Of a DNA stretch of 64,000 nucleotides, positions 24,692 to 32,837 are shown piece after piece; within the stretch, counting starts at the first letter, position 1; each line of letters opens with the position of its first letter. The position numbers and the translations under genes are program-made. The stretch is from Aldehydirespirator sp965204415 (GTDB lineage: Bacteria; Actinomycetota; Acidimicrobiia; Acidimicrobiales; Aldehydirespiratoraceae), in assembly GCA_965204415.1 (NCBI GenBank), contig CBDBEL010000004.1:1054001-1118000 (forward strand), given 5' to 3'. Below the pieces are notes generated by a model. That model worked only from the letters and a program-made list of their open reading frames with translations. It did no database searches and was not told the origin of the DNA.

Positions 24692-25848
24692 GGGGCTGGC
24701 TCCACGGAGTGACCGGCAGCGGCCCGCCAAGCCTCCAGCAGGCGGCCGGCTGCCCGCTCGGGAGCGAATCCGGCCGCTCGGGCCCGCGCCCGCTCGACCT
24801 GCCCGCGGATCCGGGATGATCCCGACCGGGCCTCGCCCAGCGCGTCGACCCATCCGTCGACGTCATCGGGATCGACGAGCGTGCCGCAGTCGCCCACCAC
24901 CTCCGGGAGCGCGGTCGTGTCGGCGGCGATGACCGGGGTTCCCGACTGCATGGCCTCCAGCACCGGCAGGCCGAAGCCCTCGTAGCGCGACGGGAAGGCG
25001 ACCGCGGCGGCGGCCGACATCAACGAGGCGAGCCTGGCCTCGTCCACCCATCCGAGATGCACCACGCCGGGGGTGCGGGCCGCCTGCTCGGCCACCTGGG
25101 AGTGGGCACGGCCCCTGGCTCCGGTGAGCACCAGCTGGAGGTCGTGGTGGCGGGCCCGCACCGCGGCGTGGGCCACCAGAAGGGTGGCATGGTTCTTGTG
25201 GGGATAGGTGGCCGCCGGGTACAGCACGAAGGGCTCCTTGACAGGATTCCCGGACGGTTCCGCCTCCGGCCCGGTCCCGTCTGCGAGGGATCGGGGGCGG
25301 GCGTAGGTGGGCGGAACCACCCGGATGCGCCCGGCCGGCACGGCAAGCCGTTCCGACAGCCGGTCGGCCACCCACCGCGACGGCACGACCACCAGGTCGG
25401 CGGCCCGAACGCTGCGGGGCAGCGCCCAGCCCAGGTAGCGACGCTTCATCGCCGAGAAGTTGGCGGGAAGGTCCAGCGGCTGGATGTCGTGGACCGTCAG
25501 CACCGACACGCCGGACCGCCGAGCCGGGAGCCGGCCACCGAAGTGGTGCACGACGTCGAAGCCCGACGACAGGCGGGCCAGCCAGGTCGACTCGACCATG
25601 GCCCGCCGCACCCGGCTGTCGGGCCGCCACGAGGCCTCATGCCACGCCAGCAGGCCCAACTCCGGATGGGCGGCCCGCACCCCGGCCATGGACGCCAGCT
25701 CCAGATCCACGATGGGGGCTTGATCCGGGAGCTGCGACGCCACCGCAGCCAGCAGCCTGGTGGCGTAGGGCTCGGCGCCCCCCACCTGTGCGGGCACCAC
25801 CGAGCAAAGGTTGGCCAGCACCCGCAGGGGCCACGGCGCGCTACTCAC
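24688..25848 (-). CDS. GT4-family glycosyltransferase
   Basis: 386 residues, GT-B fold, retaining type. The acceptor domain contains VGGAEPYATRLL and LTVHDIQPLDLPANF. The donor domain has LYPAATYPHKNHATLL, HLGWVDEARLASLMSAA and the signature FPSRYEGFGLPVLEAM with the E-x7-E pair. The GTG start at 25848 is the last of three identical start contexts created by a 62-bp tandem repeat; the first two open mini-ORFs. Middle gene of a three-glycosyltransferase operon. Confidence 0.9.
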   Translation of the reverse strand: MSSAPWPLRVLANLCSVVPAQVGGAEPYATRLLAAVASQLPDQAPIVDLELASMAGVRAAHPELGLLAWHEASWRPDSRVRRAMVESTWLARLSSGFDVVHHFGGRLPARRSGVSVLTVHDIQPLDLPANFSAMKRRYLGWALPRSVRAADLVVVPSRWVADRLSERLAVPAGRIRVVPPTYARPRSLADGTGPEAEPSGNPVKEPFVLYPAATYPHKNHATLLVAHAAVRARHHDLQLVLTGARGRAHSQVAEQAARTPGVVHLGWVDEARLASLMSAAAAVAFPSRYEGFGLPVLEAMQSGTPVIAADTTALPEVVGDCGTLVDPDDVDGWVDALGEARSGSSRIRGQVERARARAAGFAPERAAGRLLEAWRAAAGHSVEPAP

Positions 25849-25910
25849 GGGCGGGCCTCCTCGTAGAACCGGCCCGAGCGCAGGCTCACAGGCCGCGGCG
25901 CGCTACTCAC
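25845..25910 (-). CDS. Junction mini-ORF 2 (21 codons)
   Basis: GTG at 25910 overlaps the stop of mini-ORF 1 and its TGA (25847-25845) overlaps the GTG of the downstream glycosyltransferase at 25848. The peptide begins MSSAP like that gene and ends YEEARP like the upstream gene. Confidence 0.35.
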   Translation of the reverse strand: MSSAPRPVSLRSGRFYEEARP

Positions 25911-25972
25911 GGGCGGGCCTCCTCGTAGAACCGGCCCGAGCGCAGGCTCACAGGCCGCGGCGCGCTACTCAC
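25907..25972 (-). CDS. Junction mini-ORF 1 (21 codons)
   Basis: GTG at 25972 overlaps the stop of the upstream glycosyltransferase (TGA 25971-25969) and its own TGA (25909-25907) overlaps the next mini-ORF's GTG. Same 21-residue peptide as mini-ORF 2. Confidence 0.35.
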   Translation of the reverse strand: MSSAPRPVSLRSGRFYEEARP

Positions 25973-27063
25973 GTGCGGGCCTCCTCGTAGGCGGCCCGCA
26001 CGCCGGCCGCGGTCGCGCTCCAGGTGAACGTCGCAGCCCTCCTCCGGGCCGCGCCGGAGCGCCGGGAGTGCTCTGCGTCGTCACCCACCACTGTGTCGAT
26101 GGCCGCGGCTAGCGCCTCGACGTCGGTCGGGTCTACTACCGACCCCGGGTCGGCGCAGACCTCCTCGGTAGCCGTCTTGGCGCTGGTCACCACCGGTGTG
26201 CCCTGAGCCATCGCCTCAAGAACGGGGAGTCCGAAACCCTCCATCAGGCTCGGATAGACGAACACCCGAGCCGCCGCGTACAGCGCGGGCAACTCCCGCT
26301 GGGGGACGAAGCCGAGGCGTATCACCTTGCAGGCCGCGCCGGCGGCCAGCTCTGCTGCGTCGAGGCCCCAGCCGTCTGGGCCGGCCAGAACCAGCGGCAC
26401 GGCGGTGGCGGTGCGCTCCGCGGCGCGCAGCAGCCCGGTCAGGTTCTTGCGGGGCTCCGCGGTGCCGACCCAGAGCGCGAAGACCTCGGGGAGGCGGTAC
26501 CGGGCCCTCACCGCGTCGATCTCAGCGGCTTCAGCCGCGACCGCGGCGGCCGCGAGCGGTACCACCCGGATCCGCTCCGGCTCGACGCCATGAGCGTCGA
26601 GATCGGCGGCAGTGGCATGCGACGGCGCTATCACCACCGCGGCCTGCGCCCGGGCCAGCCGGAACCCCCGGGTGGCGAAGCGAACGCCCCGGGGGGTGAA
26701 CCACTCCGGCCGGCTCAGGAATGCCAGGTCGTTTATGGTGGCGACCAGCCCGGCCCGGCCCGGCGGGGGCACGACTCCCCCGGTGGCGTGGACCACGTCC
26801 ACCCGTCCCGCCAGGAGCCGGACCGAGGGGGCCCGCAGGTGGTGCCAGGCGTCGTAGAGGGCCCTGCGGGGCAGCGGTGCGTGACGGACCGGAATCGAGG
26901 GGCCGAGCCCATCGGCGGGCGGGTGGCGGTGGCGGGCCGCGATGCCCACCAGGTCGACGTCGCCGCGGTCGGCGAGCGCGTCGAGGGTGCGGACCGCGGC
27001 CACCGCGGTGCCTCCTGGCACCCGATGCCAGCACTGTTCCACCACCGCGGCGACGCGAAGCAT
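25969..27063 (-). CDS. GT4-family glycosyltransferase
   Basis: 364 residues from the ATG at 27063 (MLRVAAVVEQCWHRVPGGTA); an in-frame ATG 33 bp upstream is less likely because its first residues are unlike the family. GT-B motifs: VPGGTAVAAVRTLDAL in the acceptor domain, ALWVGTAEPRKNLTGLL, RLGFVPQRELPALYAAA, and the donor signature YPSLMEGFGLPVLEAMAQGTPVV. It begins the run of three glycosyltransferases, and its 3' end is the template of a repeated junction. A copy of the interspersed repeat lies just upstream. Confidence 0.9.
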   Translation of the reverse strand: MLRVAAVVEQCWHRVPGGTAVAAVRTLDALADRGDVDLVGIAARHRHPPADGLGPSIPVRHAPLPRRALYDAWHHLRAPSVRLLAGRVDVVHATGGVVPPPGRAGLVATINDLAFLSRPEWFTPRGVRFATRGFRLARAQAAVVIAPSHATAADLDAHGVEPERIRVVPLAAAAVAAEAAEIDAVRARYRLPEVFALWVGTAEPRKNLTGLLRAAERTATAVPLVLAGPDGWGLDAAELAAGAACKVIRLGFVPQRELPALYAAARVFVYPSLMEGFGLPVLEAMAQGTPVVTSAKTATEEVCADPGSVVDPTDVEALAAAIDTVVGDDAEHSRRSGAARRRAATFTWSATAAGVRAAYEEART

Positions 27064-27126
27064 GCACCGAGTCTCCCACGGCGCCCCGCGAAACACGCGG
27101 CCACCGCGCTATGGGCCGCCGCCTCG

Positions 27127-27267
27127 GAGGGGCTAGGCGGATGAGTGAGAGGCTCTCGCGTCCCGACGGGGTGTCTCCCGCTCTTTTTCGCTGCGCTCAC
27201 GGGCCGCTCGGGCCACGGCCTCGCGCCGTATGGGCCGGACTCGCGTGCCTGTCCGCTCGGCCTCTGA
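27127..27267 (+). repeat. Interspersed intergenic repeat, copy B (141 bp)
   Basis: Aligns end to end with copy C at 52614-52754; both are 141 bp, from GAGGGGC to GCTCGGCCTCTGA. The core GGGCCGCTCGGGCCACGGCC is shared with copy A. Its right half overlaps the last 71 bp of ugd, whose C-terminal residues are therefore encoded by the repeat. Confidence 0.85.
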
Positions 27268-28570
27268 GGCCGAGTCCGCTGTAGGTGAAGCCGAGACGCT
27301 CCAGGGCAGCCCGGTCCAGCATGTTGCGGGCGTCCACTACATGGCGCTGGACCATGACTCGCGCGATGCGGGCGAAGTCGAGTTGGCGGAACTCGTCCCA
27401 CTCGGTTGCCACCACCAGCGCGGAGGCTCGCTCACAGGCCGCGTAGGCGTCGCTCGTCACCGAGATGCCGATCGCCTCTGCCGTCGGGCTGCCAGGAACC
27501 GCAGGATCGAAGGCCCGGACGGCTGCACCGGCGCCGGTCAGCCGCCGGGCGATCTCGAGTGCGGGCGAGTCCCGGGTGTCGTCGGTGCCGGCCTTGAAGG
27601 CCAGACCGAGCAACGCGATCCGGGCGCCTTCGATCCGCACCCGGCTCGCCACCTTGTCCACGATCCTGTCGAAATGCGCGTCGTTGGCCGCCACCACGCT
27701 GTGCAGCAGCCGGTAGTCGTAGCCGGCTGCCGCGGCGGTGGCGATGAGAGCCCTCGTGTCCTTGGGCAGGCACGATCCGCCCCAGCCCGGTCCGGGTTTC
27801 AGGTAGTCGCGCCCTATGCGGGGGTCGTAGCCCATGCCGGCGAGCACGTCGTTCACGTCGGCGCCCACCGCTTCGCACAGGGCGGCGACCGAGTTCGTGA
27901 ACGAGAGCTTCATGGCCAGGAACGCGTTGGCGGCGTACTTGGTGGTCTCCGCGGAGGCGGGGTCGGTGATCAGCAGCGGCGCGTCGAGCCCGGCGAACAG
28001 GCCGGCTACCCGCTCGGCGACAGAGGCGTCGGCGGCGCCCACCACAACCCGGTCGGGATTGAGGAAGTCGCGCACCGCCGACCCCTGGCGCAGGAACTCA
28101 GGATTGGAGGCCACCGCAACGTCGGTGCGCCCCAGGATCCGGTGCAGCGTCGCCGATGTCCCCGCAGGCGCCGTCGACTTGTTCACCACCACCGCTCCCG
28201 GTTTCAGGCTCGGCCCGATCTCGGAGGCTGCGGCCTCCAGGTAGCTGAGATCGGTCCCGCCTTCGGGGTTCGACGGTGTGGGAACGCATAGGTAGACGAA
28301 GTCGGCGCGGGATGCCGCGTCCTCGGAGCCCAGGACGAAGGAGAGCCGATCGGCAGCCAGGCCGGACTGCACCAGCTCGGCCAGCCCGGGCTCGTGTATC
28401 GGAACCTCTCCCCGCTGCAGCGTGGTGATCCTCTCGCTGTCGATGTCGGTGCAGACCACGCGGTGGCCGAGCTCGGCCAGGCACGCCGCGGTGGTAAGCC
28501 CCACGTAACCGGCTCCGATGACGGCCACCGCCGCCGGCGAGCCGGACTCCCCGACACGGCCGGCACCCAT
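27197..28570 (-). CDS. ugd: UDP-glucose 6-dehydrogenase
   Basis: 457 residues; oxidises UDP-glucose to UDP-glucuronate. Motifs: VAVIGAGYVGLTTAACLAEL at the N-terminus, VPTPSNPEGG, STAPAGTS, NPEFLRQGSAVRDF, ETTKYAANAFLAMKLSF, and the catalytic Cys in PGPGWGGSCLPKD. The family normally ends shortly after a phrase like FTYSGLG; here about 20 extra residues (RGRADRHASPAHTARGRG...) come from the intergenic repeat that overlaps the gene's end. The ATG at 28570 is preceded by an in-frame GTG; either could be used. Confidence 0.95.
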   Translation of the reverse strand: MGAGRVGESGSPAAVAVIGAGYVGLTTAACLAELGHRVVCTDIDSERITTLQRGEVPIHEPGLAELVQSGLAADRLSFVLGSEDAASRADFVYLCVPTPSNPEGGTDLSYLEAAASEIGPSLKPGAVVVNKSTAPAGTSATLHRILGRTDVAVASNPEFLRQGSAVRDFLNPDRVVVGAADASVAERVAGLFAGLDAPLLITDPASAETTKYAANAFLAMKLSFTNSVAALCEAVGADVNDVLAGMGYDPRIGRDYLKPGPGWGGSCLPKDTRALIATAAAAGYDYRLLHSVVAANDAHFDRIVDKVASRVRIEGARIALLGLAFKAGTDDTRDSPALEIARRLTGAGAAVRAFDPAVPGSPTAEAIGISVTSDAYAACERASALVVATEWDEFRQLDFARIARVMVQRHVVDARNMLDRAALERLGFTYSGLGLRGRADRHASPAHTARGRGPSGP

Positions 28571-28586
28571 CACCAGTCCGCCCGGA

Positions 28587-30173
28587 TCAGCTGCACGACT
28601 CTCCCTCCGGCGGGCGGCCCTGGATGACCGGCGGCCCGGAGCCGGGGTCCGGCGCCTGAGCGGCCAGCGCGACCAGGTCACCGGCGACTGCCGCCAGCAG
28701 CGGCAACGGTGACCCGCCGCTGGCTCTACCCGCCGGCGCGACCGCGTCGCCAGCCGCGGTGGCCACCGGCGCGAACCCCGCGTCCGGGTCGGGCAGCACC
28801 GGCGGGCGGCCGCGGGCCTGAACCTGGGCCCGCACCTCGGCCAGCGGCGTCTGGAACACGAACTGGATGCCGCCGTAGTCGGAGCCGAGCACGGCCACCA
28901 CGCCGTCGACCCGGTCGTCCTCGACGACGTAGGGCACTGGCTCCAGATACTGGGCCACCGTCAAGGCCTCGGCCCGGTGAGCAGGACCGTGCAGCACCAC
29001 GGTCTCGGGGATGTCGGGAGTCGCCACCGAGTCCACAACATCGAAGCCCTCTCCGGCGAGCCTTTCGGCCGCGTCCTCCCGGAAGATGTCGTGGAAGCCG
29101 GCGATCGTCAACGACACCTCCGAGGGCCTCATCGAGTCGGCTGCGCCCCTGAATATCTCCAGCAAGGGAGCGTTCGCGCCCTTGTAGGCGGCCTCGCCCT
29201 TGTAGCTGCCGTCGGGGTGCCACACGGTGTACACCTCGAGCCGTTGGCGCTTCAGGTTCTCAGGATTGAAGTCGGCGAAGGCCTCTCCCAGCGCGATCAG
29301 CTCCGCGAGCGTCAGGTCCTGGTCGAGTGTCAGGCTCGCCGAGGCCGCGTCGAGCAGCTCGACCATGGTGGACGGATTGCGGGCCCCCCGGTTGATGGCC
29401 CGATCCAGAGCCAGCACGAGAAAGTCCTGTTGCCGCTCGATGCGGGTGAAGTCGTCTCCGCCGGTGATCCTCCAGCGGCCGTCGATCAGCTCGGTGTACC
29501 GGCGGCTGCGGACGTAGTGAAGAGCCTGCTCGCCGTCGAGCACCTGGCAGCCGGCCTCGGGAATGCTGAACGCCAGCCTCGGGTCGCGCACCGGGTGATC
29601 GAACCACACCGGCACCCCCCCGAGGGTGTCGACCACCTCCCGGAATCCGGCCAGATTGACCTCCACGTAGTGATTGATCTCGACATCGAACATCGACGTC
29701 ACCGTGGCGACGAGCATCTCGGCGCCGCCGATGTAGAGGGCGGAGGTGATCCGGTTGTCCTGGGCGCCGGGGATCTCGGCCCAAAGGTCCCGCGGGATTG
29801 ACAGCACCCATGCCGATCCCGACACCGGGTCGAGGCGCACCAGCATGATCGTGTCCGCCAGGCTCCTGCCGGTCGGGTCGACGACGCGGCCGTGCATGAC
29901 AGGGTCGTCGGGGTCCAGCCCGAGCGCGCTGTCGGTGCCGACGATCAGGAAGTTGACCGGCTCACCGGGCTCGGTGTCGGTTCGCAGCAGCGGGTCGGAG
30001 CCGTACTGGCCAGTGTTGACGATGACGACCCGGTCGATCTCTCTCCAGACCTCCTCGACGTGCTCGGCCAGGTCAGCCACGAGCACGGCCGCGACGATCA
30101 CAGCCAGGCATCCGACGGCGATGAGGCGCTGCGGCCAGGTGCGCCGCAGCACCACCTCTCGTCCGTCGGTCAC
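28587..30173 (-). CDS. LytR-CpsA-Psr (LCP) family glycopolymer transferase
   Basis: 528 residues. One N-terminal membrane helix (about 16-34) anchors an extracytoplasmic LCP domain with NFLIVGTDSA near 74, RSLADTIMLVRLDP near 103, VLSIPRDLWAEIPG (the pyrophosphate-binding Arg), NRITSALYIGG and HYVRSRRY with the conserved Arg residues. A LytR_C-like domain follows (about 355-440), then a Pro/Ala-rich tail. LCP enzymes attach undecaprenyl-linked glycopolymers to peptidoglycan, so this is a candidate for the ligation step of the polysaccharides made by the neighbouring glycosyltransferases. Confidence 0.9.
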   Translation of the reverse strand: MTDGREVVLRRTWPQRLIAVGCLAVIVAAVLVADLAEHVEEVWREIDRVVIVNTGQYGSDPLLRTDTEPGEPVNFLIVGTDSALGLDPDDPVMHGRVVDPTGRSLADTIMLVRLDPVSGSAWVLSIPRDLWAEIPGAQDNRITSALYIGGAEMLVATVTSMFDVEINHYVEVNLAGFREVVDTLGGVPVWFDHPVRDPRLAFSIPEAGCQVLDGEQALHYVRSRRYTELIDGRWRITGGDDFTRIERQQDFLVLALDRAINRGARNPSTMVELLDAASASLTLDQDLTLAELIALGEAFADFNPENLKRQRLEVYTVWHPDGSYKGEAAYKGANAPLLEIFRGAADSMRPSEVSLTIAGFHDIFREDAAERLAGEGFDVVDSVATPDIPETVVLHGPAHRAEALTVAQYLEPVPYVVEDDRVDGVVAVLGSDYGGIQFVFQTPLAEVRAQVQARGRPPVLPDPDAGFAPVATAAGDAVAPAGRASGGSPLPLLAAVAGDLVALAAQAPDPGSGPPVIQGRPPEGESCS

Positions 30174-30227
30174 GGCGCGCCAGCGTACCGGCCGGGTCTC
30201 CGGCCGTTGACGAGGCGACGGGGCGTC

Positions 30228-31031
30228 TCAGCGCAGGTGGAACACGTCCCCAGCGTCGATGTGGATGTCCTCGCCCCCGGAGGACACCACCAGGCGCCCC
30301 GCGGCGTCGATGTCCCGGGCAATCCCCTCCACGGAGCGGTCATCGGCTAGCTCGACCCTTACCCGTCGCCCGATTGTCGCCGACTTGGCTTTGAGCTCAC
30401 CCCGGGTTCGGGCGCGATCGGAGAGACAGCCGTCGAGCGAATCGAGCAACGATGCCAGAACCTGGTCGCGGGAGGCGTCGGCGCCCGCCTGGGCCAGCGA
30501 TACCGCCCCGGGCTCTGCCGGGGCGGCGGCGACGTTCAGGCCGAGGCCCACCACTACCACCGGCGGCTCGCCGTCGACGATCTCCGACAGGAGGCCGGCC
30601 AGCTTTCCGGAGATGCCCGGCCCCTCCAGGACCAGATCGTTGGGCCATTTGGCCCGGACCTCGGCAGCCGAGCCGGAGAGGGCCCCGGCCACGGCCGTCA
30701 GCGCGGCCGCAGCCACCGCGGCGGCGCGATCGAAGGCCTCAGCGACCGCGGACGGCAGCCGGAAGCTCACCAGCAGCGACGCCTCCGGGGAGCTCACGCC
30801 GCCGACGTCGACCCAGCGCCGGCCCAGCCGTCCCTTCCCGGCGGTCTGATGATCGGCCACGAGGACAGCCGGCGTCCTGTCCCCTCGACGGGCCGCGACC
30901 ACCAGATCGTCGTTGGTTGAGCCGGTCGAGGCCGTGTGCAGCAGGGGCCTGAAGCCCGCTCTCAGGGCCGCCGCGGAGCTGAGCGGCAGCCGCTCCGGCG
31001 CCGGCGCAGCCGGTGTTGTCGGGGAAGCCAT
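30228..31031 (-). CDS. birA: Biotin--[acetyl-CoA-carboxylase] ligase
   Basis: 267 residues; activates biotin with ATP and attaches it to the carboxyl carrier domain. It has TASTGSTNDDL near 33-43, the nucleotide loop GKGRLGRRW near 65-73, KWPNDLVL, and GKLAGLLSE; the C-terminal SH3-like domain carries GRRVRVELADDRSVEG. There is no N-terminal DNA-binding domain, so it is a pure ligase rather than a repressor. It is divergent from the carboxylase alpha-chain gene it would biotinylate, with 48 bp between starts; a similar birA/accA neighbourhood is known from mycobacteria. Confidence 0.95.
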   Translation of the reverse strand: MASPTTPAAPAPERLPLSSAAALRAGFRPLLHTASTGSTNDDLVVAARRGDRTPAVLVADHQTAGKGRLGRRWVDVGGVSSPEASLLVSFRLPSAVAEAFDRAAAVAAAALTAVAGALSGSAAEVRAKWPNDLVLEGPGISGKLAGLLSEIVDGEPPVVVVGLGLNVAAAPAEPGAVSLAQAGADASRDQVLASLLDSLDGCLSDRARTRGELKAKSATIGRRVRVELADDRSVEGIARDIDAAGRLVVSSGGEDIHIDAGDVFHLR

Positions 31032-31079
31032 ATAGAGATTCTGTGCGATCCGGGCCGCGATCGGCTATCCAATGACCTC

Positions 31080-32837
31080 GTGTTCTCGAAGGTGCTGGTG
31101 GCCAACCGGGGTGAGATAGCGGTCCGGGTGATCCGAGCCTGCCGGGAAATGGGCGTCGCCGTCGCCGCCGTCTACTCCGACGAGGACCGCGACGCGATGC
31201 ATGTGCGGCTCGCGGATGAGGCCTACGCGCTGGGTGGCTCGGCCGCGGCCGACAGCTACCTGCGAACCGACGCCATCATCGCCGCCGTGGAGCGCAGCGG
31301 CGCCGACGCGGTGCACCCCGGCTACGGGTTCTTCAGCGAGAACGCCGACTTCGCCCGGGCCGTCACCGCCCGCGGGGTCGCCTTCATCGGCCCGCCTCCC
31401 GCCGCCATCGAAGTCATGGGAGACAAGATCTCGGCGCGGGGCGCGGCCGTCCGGTCCGGCGTGGCTCCTGTGCCGGGCACCACCGAGCCCGTCGTCGATC
31501 CGGCCCAGGTCGAGGCCTTCGGCTCGGCCCACGGCTGGCCGGTGGCCGTCAAGGCCGCCTACGGCGGGGGCGGCCGGGGCATGAAGGTCGTGGCGACGGC
31601 CGCGGAGGCAGCCGCGGCGGTCGAGTCGGCCCAGCGGGAGGCTCTCGCCTACTTCGGGCGCGACGAGCTGTACATGGAGCGCTACTTCGACCGGGCCCGC
31701 CATGTCGAGGTGCAGGTCCTGGCCGACGCCCACGGAAACTGCGTGCACCTCGGCACCCGGGACTGCTCCGCCCAGCGCAGGCACCAGAAGCTCGTGGAGG
31801 AGGCGCCCGCGCCGGGCATCGATCCTGCGGTTCTGTCGGCGATGGGCGACGCCGCGGTCGCGGTGGCCCGCGGCTGCGGGTACATCAACGCGGGCACCGT
31901 CGAGTTCCTCTACGCCGACGGCGAGTTCTACTACCTGGAGATGAACACGAGGCTGCAGGTCGAGCATCCCGTCACCGAGATCGTGACCGGCATCGACCTC
32001 GTGGAGCAGCAGCTACGGATCGCGGCCTCCGAGCCGATCGGCTTCTCCCAGTCCGACATCACCACCTCGGGCTGCGCCATAGAGGTGCGGGTCAACGCCG
32101 AGGATCCCGCCGGGGGCGCGTTCCTCCCCTGTCCGGGGCCGATCACCGGTCTGCGCCCGGCCCAGGGGCCCGGCGTCCGCTGGGACGGCGGCTACGAGGC
32201 CGGGGACACGGTCAGCCAGTACTACGACAACCTCATCGGGAAGCTCGTCGTGTGGGGCCGCGACCGCGACACCGCCATCGCCCGCGGCTTGCGAGCCCTG
32301 TCCGAGATGCAGGTCGACGGCGTGGCCACCACCATTCCGGCTGCACAGGCCATCCTCGCCCATCCGGACTTCGCGGCCGTGACCCACTCGACGCGGTGGG
32401 TGGAGGAGCAGCTCGACCTGGCGTCCGTCGGAGGTCGCCCGTCCAGCACCGCCGACGCCCCCGCCGACGCCCGCGAGCCCGGTGTGCGCCGCACCGTCGA
32501 CGTCGAGGTAGAGGGAAAGCTCTTCAAGGTGGACCTGTGGGCGCCGGATGCAGGCAACGGCGACAGCACCCGGCCGAGCGCGGCGCGGCGGCGCTCCCGG
32601 GGGCCGTCTGGTGTGGGCACGGGCGCGGCCGAGGTCACCGTCGGAATGCAGGGCACGATCGTGAAGCTCCTGGTGCAGGTGGGCGACGACGTGGAGGCGG
32701 GAGAGCCGGTGGCCGTGCTCGAGGCGATGAAGATGGAGAACAACATCGCGGCCGGCCGTTCCGGAACCGTCACCGAGATCCGCGTGCAGGTGGGGGACTC
32801 GGTGGGAGGCGGAGACACCATCGCAGTCATCAGCTGA
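31080..32837 (+). CDS. Acyl-CoA carboxylase alpha chain: biotin carboxylase plus biotin carrier domain
   Basis: 585 residues from the GTG at 31080 (VFSKVLVANRGEIAVRVIRA). The biotin carboxylase part has VHPGYGFFSENADFA, the ATP-grasp loop AYGGGGRGMKVV, HLGTRDCSAQRRHQKL and EMNTRLQVEHPVTE. After a low-complexity linker (about 490-515) comes the biotinyl domain with EAMKMEN, whose Lys accepts biotin. It would pair with a carboxyltransferase beta subunit encoded elsewhere to make malonyl-CoA or methylmalonyl-CoA for fatty and mycolic-type lipids. It is divergent from birA and immediately followed by the GT39 gene. Confidence 0.95.
   Translation: MFSKVLVANRGEIAVRVIRACREMGVAVAAVYSDEDRDAMHVRLADEAYALGGSAAADSYLRTDAIIAAVERSGADAVHPGYGFFSENADFARAVTARGVAFIGPPPAAIEVMGDKISARGAAVRSGVAPVPGTTEPVVDPAQVEAFGSAHGWPVAVKAAYGGGGRGMKVVATAAEAAAAVESAQREALAYFGRDELYMERYFDRARHVEVQVLADAHGNCVHLGTRDCSAQRRHQKLVEEAPAPGIDPAVLSAMGDAAVAVARGCGYINAGTVEFLYADGEFYYLEMNTRLQVEHPVTEIVTGIDLVEQQLRIAASEPIGFSQSDITTSGCAIEVRVNAEDPAGGAFLPCPGPITGLRPAQGPGVRWDGGYEAGDTVSQYYDNLIGKLVVWGRDRDTAIARGLRALSEMQVDGVATTIPAAQAILAHPDFAAVTHSTRWVEEQLDLASVGGRPSSTADAPADAREPGVRRTVDVEVEGKLFKVDLWAPDAGNGDSTRPSAARRRSRGPSGVGTGAAEVTVGMQGTIVKLLVQVGDDVEAGEPVAVLEAMKMENNIAAGRSGTVTEIRVQVGDSVGGGDTIAVIS

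Larger units (their letters stand above)
25835..25992 (-). repeat. 62-bp tandem repeat of a glycosyltransferase/glycosyltransferase junction
   Basis: Units at 25835-25896 and 25897-25958 plus a partial third at 25959-25992. On the minus strand each unit contains TACGAGGAGGCCCGC (the end of the upstream gene, YEEAR), the overlap GTGA, and AGTAGCGCGCC (the start of the downstream gene, SSAP). The third, diverged copy (ACG for CCG) is the real end of the upstream gene. Confidence 0.95.
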
